From Castellaniella sp034675905 (lineage in GTDB: Bacteria; Pseudomonadota; Gammaproteobacteria; Burkholderiales; Burkholderiaceae_B), in NCBI RefSeq assembly GCF_034675905.1, contig NZ_JAUCCV010000001.1:1-64000 (forward strand): DNA of 64,000 nt, in the 5' to 3' direction. A program made the translations under genes and the position numbers. Below, in pieces: positions 9,136 through 18,806 of the stretch (position 1 is the first letter of the stretch; each line of letters begins with the position of its first letter). The notes under the pieces are model-generated. The model was not told the origin of the DNA. It saw only the letters and a list, made by a program, of their open reading frames with translations, and did not search any database.

Positions 9136-9193
9136 AGGCTGCAAGCTATACTGCCTTCACCGCCATCCGCATGGCTTTTCGGATCCCGGCTGC

Positions 9194-11413
9194 ATGCCCG
9201 CACCCACGCCACAACTGCAGCGATTCTTCTACAGCCATCACTTCTTCGGCGGCCTGCGGCAGGCCACGGGGGTGCTGCTGCCCGCTCTGGTGCTGTCAGG
9301 CCTGTTCGGCTGGGTCGCTGGCGGTTTTGTGGCGGCGGTGGGCGCGGCCTGCGTCGCCATCCTGGACCAGCCCGGCGGCCCTCGCCGCTACGGCATCAAC
9401 GGCATGTTCGCCGCCCTGTGCCTGGGCTCGGCGACCACGGCCATCACAGGCCTGGCCGCCGGCAACGCCCTGGCGATCTGGCTGGTGGTGCCGGCGCTGT
9501 GCTTCGCTTTTTCCATGCTGACGGTCTACGGCAAGCACGGCGGCCTGCTGGGCTTTGCCTGCCTGCTGATCATGACGTTGACGCTGCGCACACCGCTGAC
9601 GCAGGCCGACGTGCTGCAGCACACCTTGATTTCATTCCTGGGCGGGACCTTTTATCTGCTCTACAGCGCCCTCGTCCACAGGATGATGTGGCATCGTGAA
9701 GAACAGCAGGCCTTATCGGTCGCCCTGTTCGCCACGGCCGATTACATCGCCACCCGCGCCCGTTTTTACGACATCCACCTGGACCTGGGTGAAAACTACC
9801 GCCAGTTGATCCGCCGCCAAGCTGCCATGACCGAGGCCCACCAAGCGGCCCGCGACATGGTCCTGCGCGAACTGCCGCGCGGCACGCGATCCCGCGCAGA
9901 CCGCCAGCGCCAAGGGCTGCTGAACCTGTTCGTGGACATGATCGGCCTGCTCGACAGCATGGTGGCGACGCCGACCGACTACGCTACGCTGCGCGAGGCG
10001 CTGCCTGACAGTGACGTGCTGCTGTTCGTGCGCGACGCCATGCACAAACTGGCCGCCAACGTCTCCGGCCTGGCCCTGAACGTCGCCCGCAACCGCCACA
10101 CCCGGGTGCGCAACAGCGCCAAGGCGGAACTGCGCGCCCTGGAATTCGAGCTGCAGCAGCTGCGCGAACAAGGCATGCCCCAGCGCAACCCGGAACTCTA
10201 CGCCCTGCTGGTCCAGGTGCTGCGGCGTGTGCGCAACATGACGCGCCAGGTCGACCGCATGGCGGATCACTCGGTCAACCCGCTGCCGCAGCACTCCGAT
10301 CTGTCCAAGGCCAACCGGTCCCTGAACCGCTTCCTGACCCGCCAGAAATGGCGCCTGGAACTCTTGACCGACAATCTGCACGGCCAATCCGCCCACTTCC
10401 GCTACGCCGTGCGGGTCGCCATCGCCGCCCTGCTATCCATGGCCGTCGGCACGGGGCTGGCCTATGCGCCGATGGTCCGTACGCTGGACCCCGGCATGGC
10501 TGGCCACAGCTACTGGATCATTCTGACGGTGCTGATCATCATGAAGCCCGGCTTTGCCCTGACCCGCCAGCGCAACGGCTGGCGCCTGACGGGCACGTTG
10601 ATCGGCTGCGGCCTGGCGCTGCTGCTGTTCTATCTAGGGCTGGACCCCACACTGTATCTGTTGATCCTGGCGGTCTGCAGCGTGCTGGGCTATAGCCTGA
10701 TCCAGGTGAACTACACCTTGTCGGCGGTGTTCAACACGCTGTTCGTGCTGCTGGTCTTTCACTTCCTGGTGCCCGGATCCAATACCGTGGTCGGCGAACG
10801 CCTGGCGGACACGCTGATCGGCTGCGTCCTGGCGCTCGGCTGCAGCTACATCCTGCCCTCCTGGGAACGCAACACCCTGGACGCTCTGGCGCACACCCTG
10901 CGCACGGCCAACCAGGCATTCCTGTGCAGCGGGCTGGATTTCGTGCGTGCTGCACGGCTGACGCGGCAAGCGGACCCAGCCGCCGCTACGGACCCGCAAG
11001 AAGCCGAAACCCAATGGAAACTATGCCGCAAGAACGTGCACATCGCGTTCAGCAATTTTACTGCTGCGTTCTACCGCATGATGGACGAACCTGCCCGCCG
11101 CCAGCGCCGCGTGCCGGTCTACAACCGCCTGATGATTCACCATCACACCTTGGCCTCGCAGATCGCCGCCGTGATTCCCCAGTTGGCCTTGCTGGACGCA
11201 GAACCCGATGGCATTCGCCAGGCGCTGGCGGCGACGGATGATTTTCTGGCGGGCCGCCCGGCGGACCCGCCCAAGGTGATCGAGACGGACGGCGATCACG
11301 CCGCGCTGGCCTATCCCCTGCGGCAGATGGTGCTGGCCGCCCGGCAGGTCCGGGACAATATGCAGGCCCTGGAGCAAACCGGGACCGCGCGCACCCCTGA
11401 CCTGCCGGAATAG
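9194..11413 (+). CDS. YccS/YhfK-type FUSC-family inner-membrane protein
   Basis: A 739-residue polytopic protein starting MPAPTPQLQRFFYSH. It has a first cluster of membrane helices (about 25-190), a long cytoplasmic helical region (about 190-400), a second membrane cluster (about 420-560) and a cytoplasmic tail. This two-bundle design is the one seen in YccS/YhfK and aromatic-acid efflux AaeB-like proteins. The substrate is unknown. The 33 residues upstream of the chosen Met are out of character and fall in the ilv control region. Confidence 0.8.
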   Translation: MPAPTPQLQRFFYSHHFFGGLRQATGVLLPALVLSGLFGWVAGGFVAAVGAACVAILDQPGGPRRYGINGMFAALCLGSATTAITGLAAGNALAIWLVVPALCFAFSMLTVYGKHGGLLGFACLLIMTLTLRTPLTQADVLQHTLISFLGGTFYLLYSALVHRMMWHREEQQALSVALFATADYIATRARFYDIHLDLGENYRQLIRRQAAMTEAHQAARDMVLRELPRGTRSRADRQRQGLLNLFVDMIGLLDSMVATPTDYATLREALPDSDVLLFVRDAMHKLAANVSGLALNVARNRHTRVRNSAKAELRALEFELQQLREQGMPQRNPELYALLVQVLRRVRNMTRQVDRMADHSVNPLPQHSDLSKANRSLNRFLTRQKWRLELLTDNLHGQSAHFRYAVRVAIAALLSMAVGTGLAYAPMVRTLDPGMAGHSYWIILTVLIIMKPGFALTRQRNGWRLTGTLIGCGLALLLFYLGLDPTLYLLILAVCSVLGYSLIQVNYTLSAVFNTLFVLLVFHFLVPGSNTVVGERLADTLIGCVLALGCSYILPSWERNTLDALAHTLRTANQAFLCSGLDFVRAARLTRQADPAAATDPQEAETQWKLCRKNVHIAFSNFTAAFYRMMDEPARRQRRVPVYNRLMIHHHTLASQIAAVIPQLALLDAEPDGIRQALAATDDFLAGRPADPPKVIETDGDHAALAYPLRQMVLAARQVRDNMQALEQTGTARTPDLPE

Positions 11414-11434
11414 CCGCAGGCCGCCGCAGCGGGT

Positions 11435-12751
11435 TCAGATGGCCGCCCCCATGATCAGATCGGGCAGCCAGGTGACCGCCTGCGGGAAGATACATAGCAG
11501 CACGATCGCGCCCATCATCACCAGCACATAGGGCACAGCCCCCATCAGGATCTCGCGTGTCGGGACATCGGGCGCGATGGCGTTCAGCACGAACAGGTTC
11601 AGGCCTACCGGCGGCGTGATCAGGCCGATTTCCATATTGACGGTCAGGATGACGGCAAACCAATAGGGATCGAACCCCGCCTGGACAATGATGGGCAGCA
11701 GCAGCGGCGCCGCCATGACGATGATGGCGACCGGCGGCAGAAACATGCCGGCCACCAGCAGGAACACATTGATCAGCCCCATCAGCAACCAGCGATTGAT
11801 CTCCAGCGACGCAATGGCGGCCGCCAGCGACTGCGTGATGAACAGTGACGACAAGGCGAAGGCGAACAATTCTGCCGAGGCCATGATCATCATGATCATG
11901 ACGCTTTCACGCATAGCCGAACCGAACACGCCGGTATACGTGCGCATCCGGAACAGGCGATACACCACGGCCACTACAACCAGCGTCAGCAAGGCGCCGG
12001 CGCCGGCGGCTTCCGAAGGCGTCGCCACCCCGCCGTACAGTACGAACAGCATGCCCAGAATAATGACCAGCAGCGGCAGCACACGCGGCAGCGATTCCAG
12101 TTTGTCGCGCCAGGAATAATGTCCGCCGTTCGCCCCGAAACGAAAGCCCTTGCGCCGCGCATCGAACAGCGCCCACGCCATGAACAGCGCCGTCAACAGC
12201 AAACCGGGCATGACGCCAGCCAGAAACAGCCGCCCGATCGACGTCTGGGTCGAAATGCCGTAGACAATCATCGTCACCGATGGCGGAATCAAAATCCCCA
12301 GCGTACCCCCCGCCGCAATCGATCCGGTGGCCACGGATGCCGGGTAGCCCCGCCCCAGCATTTCGGGAATCCCCATTTTCCCGATGGCGGCGCAGGTCGC
12401 GGGGCTGGACCCCGTCATGCCGGAAAAGATGGCGCACGCCCCGATATTGGACAGGATCAATCCCCCCGGGACCTTGTACAGCCAACGATCCAGGGCTTTA
12501 TACAGATCCCCTCCCGCCGGCGTTCCCGCCACGATTGCGCCCATCAGGACGAACATGGGAATCGCCACGTAACCCAGATTGGCGATGCCGGCGAACATGG
12601 TTTCAGCCAGCACATAGATCACGTCCGGCCCCATATCCAGGAACAGGCTGGTCACGGCCGCCAGCCCCAGAGCGAATGCGATCGGCATCCCTGTGGCCAG
12701 CATCAGGCATAAGCCCACAATGATGCTGATTCCTGCCAGCGTCGGCGTCAT
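11435..12751 (-). CDS. dctM: TRAP transporter large permease (DctM), likely malonate
   Basis: A 438-residue protein with about twelve hydrophobic helices. It has the DctM-family segments MPIAFALGLAAV near the N-terminus and the glycine-rich GSIAAGGTLGILIPPS motif in the middle. It is the ion-coupled membrane channel of a TRAP system. Its ATG overlaps the DctQ stop by four bases, so the two are translationally coupled. Its position at the end of a malonyl-CoA synthetase / decarboxylase cluster points to malonate or a related dicarboxylate as the substrate; this is inferred from context. Confidence 0.92.
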   Translation of the reverse strand: MTPTLAGISIIVGLCLMLATGMPIAFALGLAAVTSLFLDMGPDVIYVLAETMFAGIANLGYVAIPMFVLMGAIVAGTPAGGDLYKALDRWLYKVPGGLILSNIGACAIFSGMTGSSPATCAAIGKMGIPEMLGRGYPASVATGSIAAGGTLGILIPPSVTMIVYGISTQTSIGRLFLAGVMPGLLLTALFMAWALFDARRKGFRFGANGGHYSWRDKLESLPRVLPLLVIILGMLFVLYGGVATPSEAAGAGALLTLVVVAVVYRLFRMRTYTGVFGSAMRESVMIMMIMASAELFAFALSSLFITQSLAAAIASLEINRWLLMGLINVFLLVAGMFLPPVAIIVMAAPLLLPIIVQAGFDPYWFAVILTVNMEIGLITPPVGLNLFVLNAIAPDVPTREILMGAVPYVLVMMGAIVLLCIFPQAVTWLPDLIMGAAI

Positions 12752-13236
12752 GATGGCTCTCCCTTCAGTTTGATGATTTCCGCGACATACTGCAGGCACA
12801 ACAAGCCGAAACCGAAGACAACCGGCGACAGCGGCATCCACAACGGCACGGCGGCGACGCTGGGTGTCGTCCAGCCGCCTTCCAGGGCTTCAAACAGATG
12901 CAGGCCCGTTGCGACCGTCATCACGCTGCAAAACACCAGCCCCAACCAGGCGCCCACCCGATCCATCCAACGGCGTGTTTGCGGCCGCACCAATAGCTGG
13001 ATGAAATCCACGCCCACATGGCCCTTGGTCATCAGCACATAGGGGGCGCCTAGAAAAATCGCCGCTGTCGCCCCGAACACGACGGCTTCGGTCTGCCAGA
13101 TCGTGGCCGCCCGAAAGACATAGCGCATCAGAATCATCTGGCACACGACCAGCATGGCGAAGATCAGCAGCAGCACGGATGCCACGCCGCAGGCCCGCGA
13201 CAGGGCCTCGATCCAACGTATGAAAATTCGACTCAT
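12748..13236 (-). CDS. dctQ: TRAP transporter small permease (DctQ)
   Basis: A 162-residue protein with four predicted membrane helices. It has the family pattern of a charged segment after helix 2 (MTKGHVGVDFIQLLV). It pairs with DctM to form the membrane part of the TRAP transporter. A strong ribosome site (GGAGG) lies four bases before the ATG. It is separated from dctP by a 9-bp GC hairpin and overlaps dctM by four bases. Confidence 0.9.
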   Translation of the reverse strand: MSRIFIRWIEALSRACGVASVLLLIFAMLVVCQMILMRYVFRAATIWQTEAVVFGATAAIFLGAPYVLMTKGHVGVDFIQLLVRPQTRRWMDRVGAWLGLVFCSVMTVATGLHLFEALEGGWTTPSVAAVPLWMPLSPVVFGFGLLCLQYVAEIIKLKGEPS

Positions 13237-13266
13237 GCGACCTCCCGGCGTCGCTTCAGCTGCAGA

Positions 13267-13295
13267 GCCGGCGCCGAATCGTACCCGGCGCCGGC
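13267..13295 (-). other. GC-rich hairpin between dctP and dctQ
   Basis: A perfect 9-bp stem GCCGGCGCC / GGCGCCGGC (13267-13275 and 13287-13295) with an 11-base loop and no T-run lies in the 66-bp gap after dctP. Such stems often protect the 3' end of the upstream mRNA, so that the abundant periplasmic binding protein is made in excess over the permeases. That role is inferred. Confidence 0.6.
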
Positions 13296-13302
13296 CACCC
13301 CT

Positions 13303-14301
13303 TTACTGAACAGCCAGCGCCTTTTTCAACAAGACGTCGCCGCCAGGCACCTTTTCAGCGAACTGCCGGTACGATGAATGCTTGGCGATGTTCATCCAGG
13401 CCTGATAGTCATCAGGCGTCATCGTCACGACTTCCACCCCCGCCTTGGTGTAGATGTCGCGCATTTTCTGTTCACCGCTTTTGGCTTCCGCCGTGAAGTA
13501 GTCTTCCGCCTTCTGGGCGGCGGCCAGAATCGCCTCGCGCTGCTTGGGTTCCAGATTGTCGAAGACCTTCTTGGACATCAGCACCGGCTCGTACATGAAC
13601 CACAGGGCGTTATCACCCGGCGCAGTCAGGCACTTGGCCTGTTCGTACAGCCGATACGAGACGAAGCTGTCGTTGGAGGTATTGGCGGCATCCAGCACAC
13701 CCGTCTGCATGGCCGAATACACCTCGGAAGAAGGCATCGAGGAAATCGACGCCCCGGCGGCAGCCAGCATCTGCTCGAAGGCCGGACCCGCCGCCCGAAT
13801 CACCTGCCCCTTGATCGTGTCTGGGCTGGTGATGCAGTTTTTCTTGGAGGCAAACCCACCCGCCAGCCAGGCATCGGCAATCACCACGGCGCCCTGCTTT
13901 TCGACCAGCGCCTTGATGTCCTTCATGAAGTTGGACTGGTTCAAGCGCTGCGCATGATCATAATTGCGCACCAGGCCCGGCATCAGCGTGGCCGAGAACT
14001 GCGGCACCCGGCCCGAGGCATAGTCCAGCGGAAAAGCCGCCATATCCAGCTGGCCGCGCGTCAGTGCGCCCCACTGTTCGGTCGCCTTGTACAAGGAAGA
14101 GGCGGGAAAGACCTGGATCTTCAATCCCACATTGGCGGCTTCGACCTCGCGAGCGATGATCTGCACCATTTCATCCCGCGGGTCTCCCTGCCCTCCCGGG
14201 AATTGGTGAGAGGCGCGCAATGTGGTTTCGGCCAGAGCGGTTCCTGAACCTGCCGCCAGTGCCAGCCCCAGCGCGGCGCAAAGTATGTGTCGCTTCATCA
14301 T
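13303..14301 (-). CDS. dctP: TRAP transporter periplasmic substrate-binding protein (DctP)
   Basis: A 332-residue protein with a clear Sec signal peptide (MMKRHILC..., hydrophobic core 6-18, cleavage after ALA at residue 24). The mature part is of DctP type, with the ligand-carboxylate arginine region around IRAAGPAFEQML and the segment SSEVYSAMQTGVLDAAN. It binds the substrate in the periplasm and delivers it to DctQM. An AGGAG ribosome site lies eight bases before the start. Context favours malonate. Confidence 0.93.
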   Translation of the reverse strand: MMKRHILCAALGLALAAGSGTALAETTLRASHQFPGGQGDPRDEMVQIIAREVEAANVGLKIQVFPASSLYKATEQWGALTRGQLDMAAFPLDYASGRVPQFSATLMPGLVRNYDHAQRLNQSNFMKDIKALVEKQGAVVIADAWLAGGFASKKNCITSPDTIKGQVIRAAGPAFEQMLAAAGASISSMPSSEVYSAMQTGVLDAANTSNDSFVSYRLYEQAKCLTAPGDNALWFMYEPVLMSKKVFDNLEPKQREAILAAAQKAEDYFTAEAKSGEQKMRDIYTKAGVEVVTMTPDDYQAWMNIAKHSSYRQFAEKVPGGDVLLKKALAVQ

Positions 14302-14396
14302 GATCTTGTCTCCTGATGACTAATTGTCGTTATGTATCTTGCCGTCCTCTGTCGGGCGCGGCTTTCGTCATGCGCGGCTGCGTGTCCTCCTTCTCG

Positions 14397-15938
14397 TCAA
14401 TGCAGGCTCGCGTACTGCTGCCGCAGCACGTTTTTCTGAACCTTCCCCATGGTGTTGCGCGGCAGCGCATCAGCCACATGAATCTGTTTGGGTACTTTGA
14501 AATTCGCCAGGCCGATCTTCAGCTCGGCCAGCATGGCGTCCGTATCGACCGCCGCCCCTGCCCTGGGGACGACGACGGCCACGACGGCCTCGCCGAAATC
14601 GGCATGTGGAATACCGATCACGGCGGATTCCTGAACGCCGGGCATGGTGTCGATGACCATCTCGATTTCCTTGGGGTAGACGTTGTACCCCCCTGTAATG
14701 ATCAGATCCTTGCTGCGGCCGACGATGCTCAGATAGTCGTCGGGAATTCCCGTGCCGCCCAGCACACCGATGTCGCCGGTGCGAAACCAGCCATCCGAGG
14801 TGAATTCCTGGCGGGTCTTTTCCGGCATTCGCCAATAGCCCGCGAATACGTTGGGGCCGCGCACCTGCACATGCCCCGGTTCGCCCACGGCCAAGGACTG
14901 ATCATCATCATCGACCACCCGCACCGTGATCCCCGGCAGGGCCGGCCCGACCGTCCCCGGCAGACGTTCGCCGCGCGCCGGATCATAAGGATTGGACGTG
15001 ATCATGCCGGTCTCGCTCATGCCATAGCGTTCCAGGATGGGGATGCCGCTGCGCGCCTGGAACTCACGGAAGGTATCGACCAGCAAGGGCGCAGACCCCG
15101 AGATGAAGAGCCGCATATTGCGGCAGGCGGCGCGGTCGAACCGCGCATCGGCCAGCAAACGCACGTAATACGTCGGCACTCCCATCATCAGAGTGCAGCG
15201 CGGCAGATAATGCAGGGCCTGATCAACGTCCAGCTTGGGCAGCCAGATCATGCGCGCGCCCGCCAGCAACGCGCCGTGGGAGGCGACAAACAGGCCATGC
15301 ACGTGGAAGATCGGCAGCATGTGCAGCAAGACATCATCGGCCTGCCAGCCCCAATAGGTTTTCAGCGTCATGGCATTGGATGCCAGATTCGCGTGGGTCA
15401 GCATGGCCCCTTTGCTGCGGCCCGTCGTGCCCGAGGTATACAGGATCGCGGCCAGATCATCGGGGGCATTGTGCACCGTATCGAATGCGGGATCCTGCCC
15501 AGCGGCTGCTTGCACCAGGCTGCCCTGGCCGTCGGCATTCAGGGTGAACACCCGAACAGCCCCTTTGCTGTGCGCCAGCGGTTCGCACCAGCTGCGGGCG
15601 CCGTCCGAACAGACGACCACGACCGGCTCGGCGTCCTCCAGGAAATAGGCGACTTCGGCCTCGTGGTAGGCGGTATTGAGCGGCAGGTAGACCAGACCCG
15701 CCCGCAAGGTGGCCAGATAGAGCATCAGGGCTTCCGGCGACTTGTCCACCTGAACCGCCACGCGCGCACCCGCCGGCACGTCCAGCGAACGCAGCAGATT
15801 GGCCATCCGGCCGCTCAGGGCATCGATATCCTGCCAACTATAGGTGCGTTCCGGCGCTTCGATCGCCACCGTCTGACGATCCGCCGGGAAGCCCGACTGC
15901 AGAATCACATAAAGATTGGCATTGGATGTCAATTTCAT
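14397..15938 (-). CDS. matB: Malonyl-CoA synthetase (acyl-CoA ligase, MatB-type)
   Basis: A 513-residue ANL-superfamily ligase. The AMP-binding P-loop YTSGTTGRSKGAM lies near residue 165, the core motif YGMSETGM is near 305, and the C-terminal catalytic lysine is in MGKVQKNVL. Such enzymes activate malonate to malonyl-CoA with ATP. The close fit to MatB-like sequences and the malonyl-CoA decarboxylase two genes away support this substrate. The start MKLTSNANLY overlaps the stop of the upstream crotonase gene by four bases. Confidence 0.9.
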   Translation of the reverse strand: MKLTSNANLYVILQSGFPADRQTVAIEAPERTYSWQDIDALSGRMANLLRSLDVPAGARVAVQVDKSPEALMLYLATLRAGLVYLPLNTAYHEAEVAYFLEDAEPVVVVCSDGARSWCEPLAHSKGAVRVFTLNADGQGSLVQAAAGQDPAFDTVHNAPDDLAAILYTSGTTGRSKGAMLTHANLASNAMTLKTYWGWQADDVLLHMLPIFHVHGLFVASHGALLAGARMIWLPKLDVDQALHYLPRCTLMMGVPTYYVRLLADARFDRAACRNMRLFISGSAPLLVDTFREFQARSGIPILERYGMSETGMITSNPYDPARGERLPGTVGPALPGITVRVVDDDDQSLAVGEPGHVQVRGPNVFAGYWRMPEKTRQEFTSDGWFRTGDIGVLGGTGIPDDYLSIVGRSKDLIITGGYNVYPKEIEMVIDTMPGVQESAVIGIPHADFGEAVVAVVVPRAGAAVDTDAMLAELKIGLANFKVPKQIHVADALPRNTMGKVQKNVLRQQYASLH

Positions 15939-16741
15939 TCTCCTTTGAAAACCGGGGGGCGCCTGTCCAGGAAAGCCTGCACCCCCTCGCTGTGATCGGG
16001 CCCGGATGCGTAGCTGAAGCATGCCTGCCATTCCGCCTCTGTCAGAGGCGGGCCGCCGGCGCTCAGCCGGGTCGCCATGCGCTTGTTCAAGCGCGCCGCC
16101 TGTGGCGCACCCGCACTCAGGCGGGCCACCGTGGCGGCCTGTTCGGCATCCAGATCGGCGGCCTCGACGACGCGCGTCAACAGGCCCTTGGACCAGGCTT
16201 CCGCGGCATCAAACACCCGCCCTTCCAAGAGAATTTCCAGAGTGACGGCCCGGCCTGCCAGCGCCAGCAAGCCGCGCATTTCATCGGGCGCCATGGGAAA
16301 ACCCAAGCGGTTTATCGGCGCGCCAAACCGCGCATCATGCGCCGCCAGGCGCAAATCGCACACACTGGCGATTTCCAGCCCGCCGCCGACGCAGACCCCT
16401 TCGATGACGGCCAGTACGGGGTGGGGACATTGGGCGATCGCCTGCAGGGCCGGGGCGATGGTGCGGCGGTGATAGGCCTGCACCTGATCAGGACGGGAGC
16501 GTTCCCGGGGAAATTCCCGGATGTCCGCCCCCGCCGCAAAATGCCCGCCGACCCCTCGGACGACGACACAGCGCAATGCAGTATCCGCCGACAAGGCGGT
16601 GAACGCCTGCGCCAGCTCGCGCCACATGGAGACGGTGATGGCGTTCATCCGCCCCGGATGGTCCATCCACACCGTCGCGGCCGATGCCGCACGCTGCACG
16701 CGAATGCAGCCCGCAACCCTGTCATTCTGCGCTATAGCCAT
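15935..16741 (-). CDS. Enoyl-CoA hydratase/isomerase (crotonase) family protein
   Basis: A 268-residue crotonase-fold protein. The oxyanion-hole segments GVGGHFAAGADI (near 65) and GVCVGGGLEIASVCDLRLAA (near 115) are present. The first catalytic glutamate position (GGGLE) is kept, but the second, normally in a PEI/PEV motif, reads APINRLG, so a standard hydratase mechanism is unlikely. It sits inside the malonate cluster, overlapping both neighbours (10 bp with the decarboxylase, 4 bp with matB). Its job there is not evident. A CoA-thioester isomerase, decarboxylase or hydrolase are all possible. Confidence 0.8.
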   Translation of the reverse strand: MAIAQNDRVAGCIRVQRAASAATVWMDHPGRMNAITVSMWRELAQAFTALSADTALRCVVVRGVGGHFAAGADIREFPRERSRPDQVQAYHRRTIAPALQAIAQCPHPVLAVIEGVCVGGGLEIASVCDLRLAAHDARFGAPINRLGFPMAPDEMRGLLALAGRAVTLEILLEGRVFDAAEAWSKGLLTRVVEAADLDAEQAATVARLSAGAPQAARLNKRMATRLSAGGPPLTEAEWQACFSYASGPDHSEGVQAFLDRRPPVFKGE

Positions 16742-18069
16742 TGCACCCCCCGCGACACCCGGGGCTTGCCTGCCGCCAGACGGGCCCGATTCTCATCCAA
16801 TTGATCGGGCTCGTACAGGTAATTCACCATCAGGCCGCAGGATTGCTCCAGCCCCTTGGCCGAGCGGTCAGCCGACCAGTTCAGCCGCTCGATCCGCGCG
16901 CCATTGCCCAGATGGAAACGGGCCACCGGATCCACCGGGTCCTCGCCGCGCAGTTGCTGCAGGTAATGCGCTGCCAGCCTCAGACCCGTCCGGCGCACGG
17001 ATTCCGCGCCAGCCCCGGGCGTTGCGGCGCGCAAGCGATCGACCCATCGGGCGCCGGCCTCCGGGTCCTGGGCAGCCGTCTGCCGCTCGGTCTTGTCGGC
17101 CAGATATTCCTGGATCTCGGCGCCGCTGCGCTTGCCCAGCCAGTCGGCAAACCCCGGCATGGGCGACAAGGTGGCAAACGATTTGAGTTTCGGCAGTTCG
17201 GACAGCAATTCCTCGATCACGCGTTTGAGCAGGAAATTGCCGAAACTGATCCCGCGCAAACCTCTTTGGGTATTGGAAATGGAATAGAAGATCGCCCAGC
17301 GGGCCTTGCCCAGATCCGCCAGCGGACGGCCCGGGTCGATCAACACCTGCACGTCGGCAGCCATCTGCTCGGTCAAGGCCACTTCGACGAAAATCAGCGG
17401 CACATTGCTCATCCGCGGGTGGAAAAAGGCATAACAACGGCGGTCGGCGGCCACCCGGCGGCGCATATCGTCCCAGGAACGGATTTCATGCACGGCTTCA
17501 TACTGGATCAGTTTTTCCAGCAGAGAGGCTGGCGAATCCCAATTGATGTGGTGCAGTTCCAGCATGCCCACATCGAACCAGTTCGACAACAACACCGCCA
17601 GGGCCTGTTCCAACGCCGACAAGCCCGCCACCTGATTGCGCCAGCGCAGCATGTCCGCCCGCAGTTCTACCATCAGGGCCAGCTGATCGCTTTCGGCATA
17701 CAGGCGGCGAAACAGCCGGCTGCTGAGGTCAGCATGCGATTCCAGACCGATGCCGGCATGCACCAGGCCTGCCAGCAGGCTGCGGCGTTCATCCGCATCA
17801 GCCGCCAGATAGCGCTCCGCCCACTGCCGCGCCAGACGGTTCGCTGCGCTGTCGGTCAGCGTCGCTTCGTAGAGCGCCCTCAGGGCGGCGGGATCCGGCA
17901 GGTGATCCCGATCCAGCCAGCGATTCAAACGCTCCAGCAAGCCGGCTGATCGGGGAGAAGCCTCGGGCATGACCGGTTGGGCGGCAGCATCCGCCGCGAC
18001 GGCGGCGCGGCCCGAGTCCGCATCCGGATTGGGCTGGCCCGCGCCGACCCCAGGATTCGATCCAGTCAT
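16732..18069 (-). CDS. matA: Malonyl-CoA decarboxylase
   Basis: A 445-residue protein with the MCD fold: an N-terminal helical bundle (about 50-190) and a C-terminal acyltransferase-like catalytic domain. The conserved FHPRMSNVPLIFVEVAL and FYSISNTQRGLRGISFGNFLLKRV segments are present, including the catalytic serine/histidine region. It converts malonyl-CoA to acetyl-CoA and CO2, the second step of malonate use. The start at 18069 overlaps the stop of the GntR gene as ATGA, so it is coupled to its likely regulator. Confidence 0.93.
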   Translation of the reverse strand: MTGSNPGVGAGQPNPDADSGRAAVAADAAAQPVMPEASPRSAGLLERLNRWLDRDHLPDPAALRALYEATLTDSAANRLARQWAERYLAADADERRSLLAGLVHAGIGLESHADLSSRLFRRLYAESDQLALMVELRADMLRWRNQVAGLSALEQALAVLLSNWFDVGMLELHHINWDSPASLLEKLIQYEAVHEIRSWDDMRRRVAADRRCYAFFHPRMSNVPLIFVEVALTEQMAADVQVLIDPGRPLADLGKARWAIFYSISNTQRGLRGISFGNFLLKRVIEELLSELPKLKSFATLSPMPGFADWLGKRSGAEIQEYLADKTERQTAAQDPEAGARWVDRLRAATPGAGAESVRRTGLRLAAHYLQQLRGEDPVDPVARFHLGNGARIERLNWSADRSAKGLEQSCGLMVNYLYEPDQLDENRARLAAGKPRVSRGVQWL

Positions 18070-18776
18070 GACGACTCTCCCGACAGGACGGGGTCGGGCG
18101 CCGAGCGATCCGACGGCGCAGGCTCCTGCCGCGCCAGCGCCTGCAGGGCATCGAGCTGGCGCATCAAATGCTTGCGTGTGACGGCGTCTGCGCCTTCCGG
18201 GTCCCGAGCCTTCAGCGCGGCAAAAATCGCCAGATGTTCCGCGCAAGACTCACGCACGCGGCCCGGATAGCTGAGGCTGCGATGGCGCGACAGGCTGAGC
18301 ACCTGACGCAGATTATCGATCAGATCCGACAGCCAGGGATTGTCCGCCAAGGTCTGGATAGCTTCGTGGATGCGGGCATTGGCCGTGTAATAGTCGTCGA
18401 TGGAACCCAGTTCGGCGAAATGCTGCAGATCGCGATGCAAAATTTCCAGGCGCTGCAGATCGGCCTGCGTGACCTTGCTGGCGGCTTCGTAGGCGCAGCG
18501 CCCTTCCAGCAACGCCATCAAGGGAAAAATATTTTCCAGATCGCGGGCCGACAGTTCATTGACGAAACATCCCCGGCGCGGCTCCAGGCGCAGCAGGCCT
18601 TCGGCTACCAGCACTTTCAGGGCTTCCCGCAAGGGCGTGCGGGAAATGCCCAGCTCATCCGTCAGACGGACCTCGTCAATCCAGGCGCCAGCCTGCAGCT
18701 CTCCGGCCTGGATCATGCCTCTCAGGCGATCCGCTACTTCCTGGTAAAGAATCTTCTGGACAATTCTGGCCGCCAT
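18066..18776 (-). CDS. GntR-family (FCD) transcriptional regulator of the malonate cluster
   Basis: A 236-residue protein with an N-terminal winged helix-turn-helix (LTDELGISRTPLREALKVLVAEGLLRLEPRRG, about 35-70) and a C-terminal all-helical FCD ligand domain with conserved Asp/His metal-site residues (NARIHEAI). It is the first gene of the malonate cluster and overlaps matA. A 15-bp palindrome 31 bases upstream is its likely autoregulatory site. It probably senses malonate or malonyl-CoA, by analogy with MatR. Confidence 0.88.
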   Translation of the reverse strand: MAARIVQKILYQEVADRLRGMIQAGELQAGAWIDEVRLTDELGISRTPLREALKVLVAEGLLRLEPRRGCFVNELSARDLENIFPLMALLEGRCAYEAASKVTQADLQRLEILHRDLQHFAELGSIDDYYTANARIHEAIQTLADNPWLSDLIDNLRQVLSLSRHRSLSYPGRVRESCAEHLAIFAALKARDPEGADAVTRKHLMRQLDALQALARQEPAPSDRSAPDPVLSGESS

Positions 18777-18806
18777 CGGGGTCTCCCGTGCAGATTCTGG
18801 AAATTA

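Larger units (their letters stand above)
8804..9193. promoter_or_regulatory. Divergent control region between ilvI and the YccS-like gene
   Basis: This 390-bp intergenic stretch serves ilvI (minus) and the YccS-like gene (plus). The part nearest ilvI (8804-9040) shows only the ilvI ribosome site. The distal part holds a minus-strand terminator and a short Leu-rich ORF, listed separately. A possible minus-strand promoter TTGCAG-17-TAAATT (about 9145-9117) would start transcription downstream of that ORF's ATG, which weakens the leader-peptide reading. TTGCAA and TATACT (9127 and 9147) on the plus strand are only 14 bases apart, short for a sigma-70 promoter. Confidence 0.5.

Noticed and set aside
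14316..15995. 559-residue open frame antisense to matB
   Set aside because: Shadow frame opposite a well-supported acyl-CoA synthetase.
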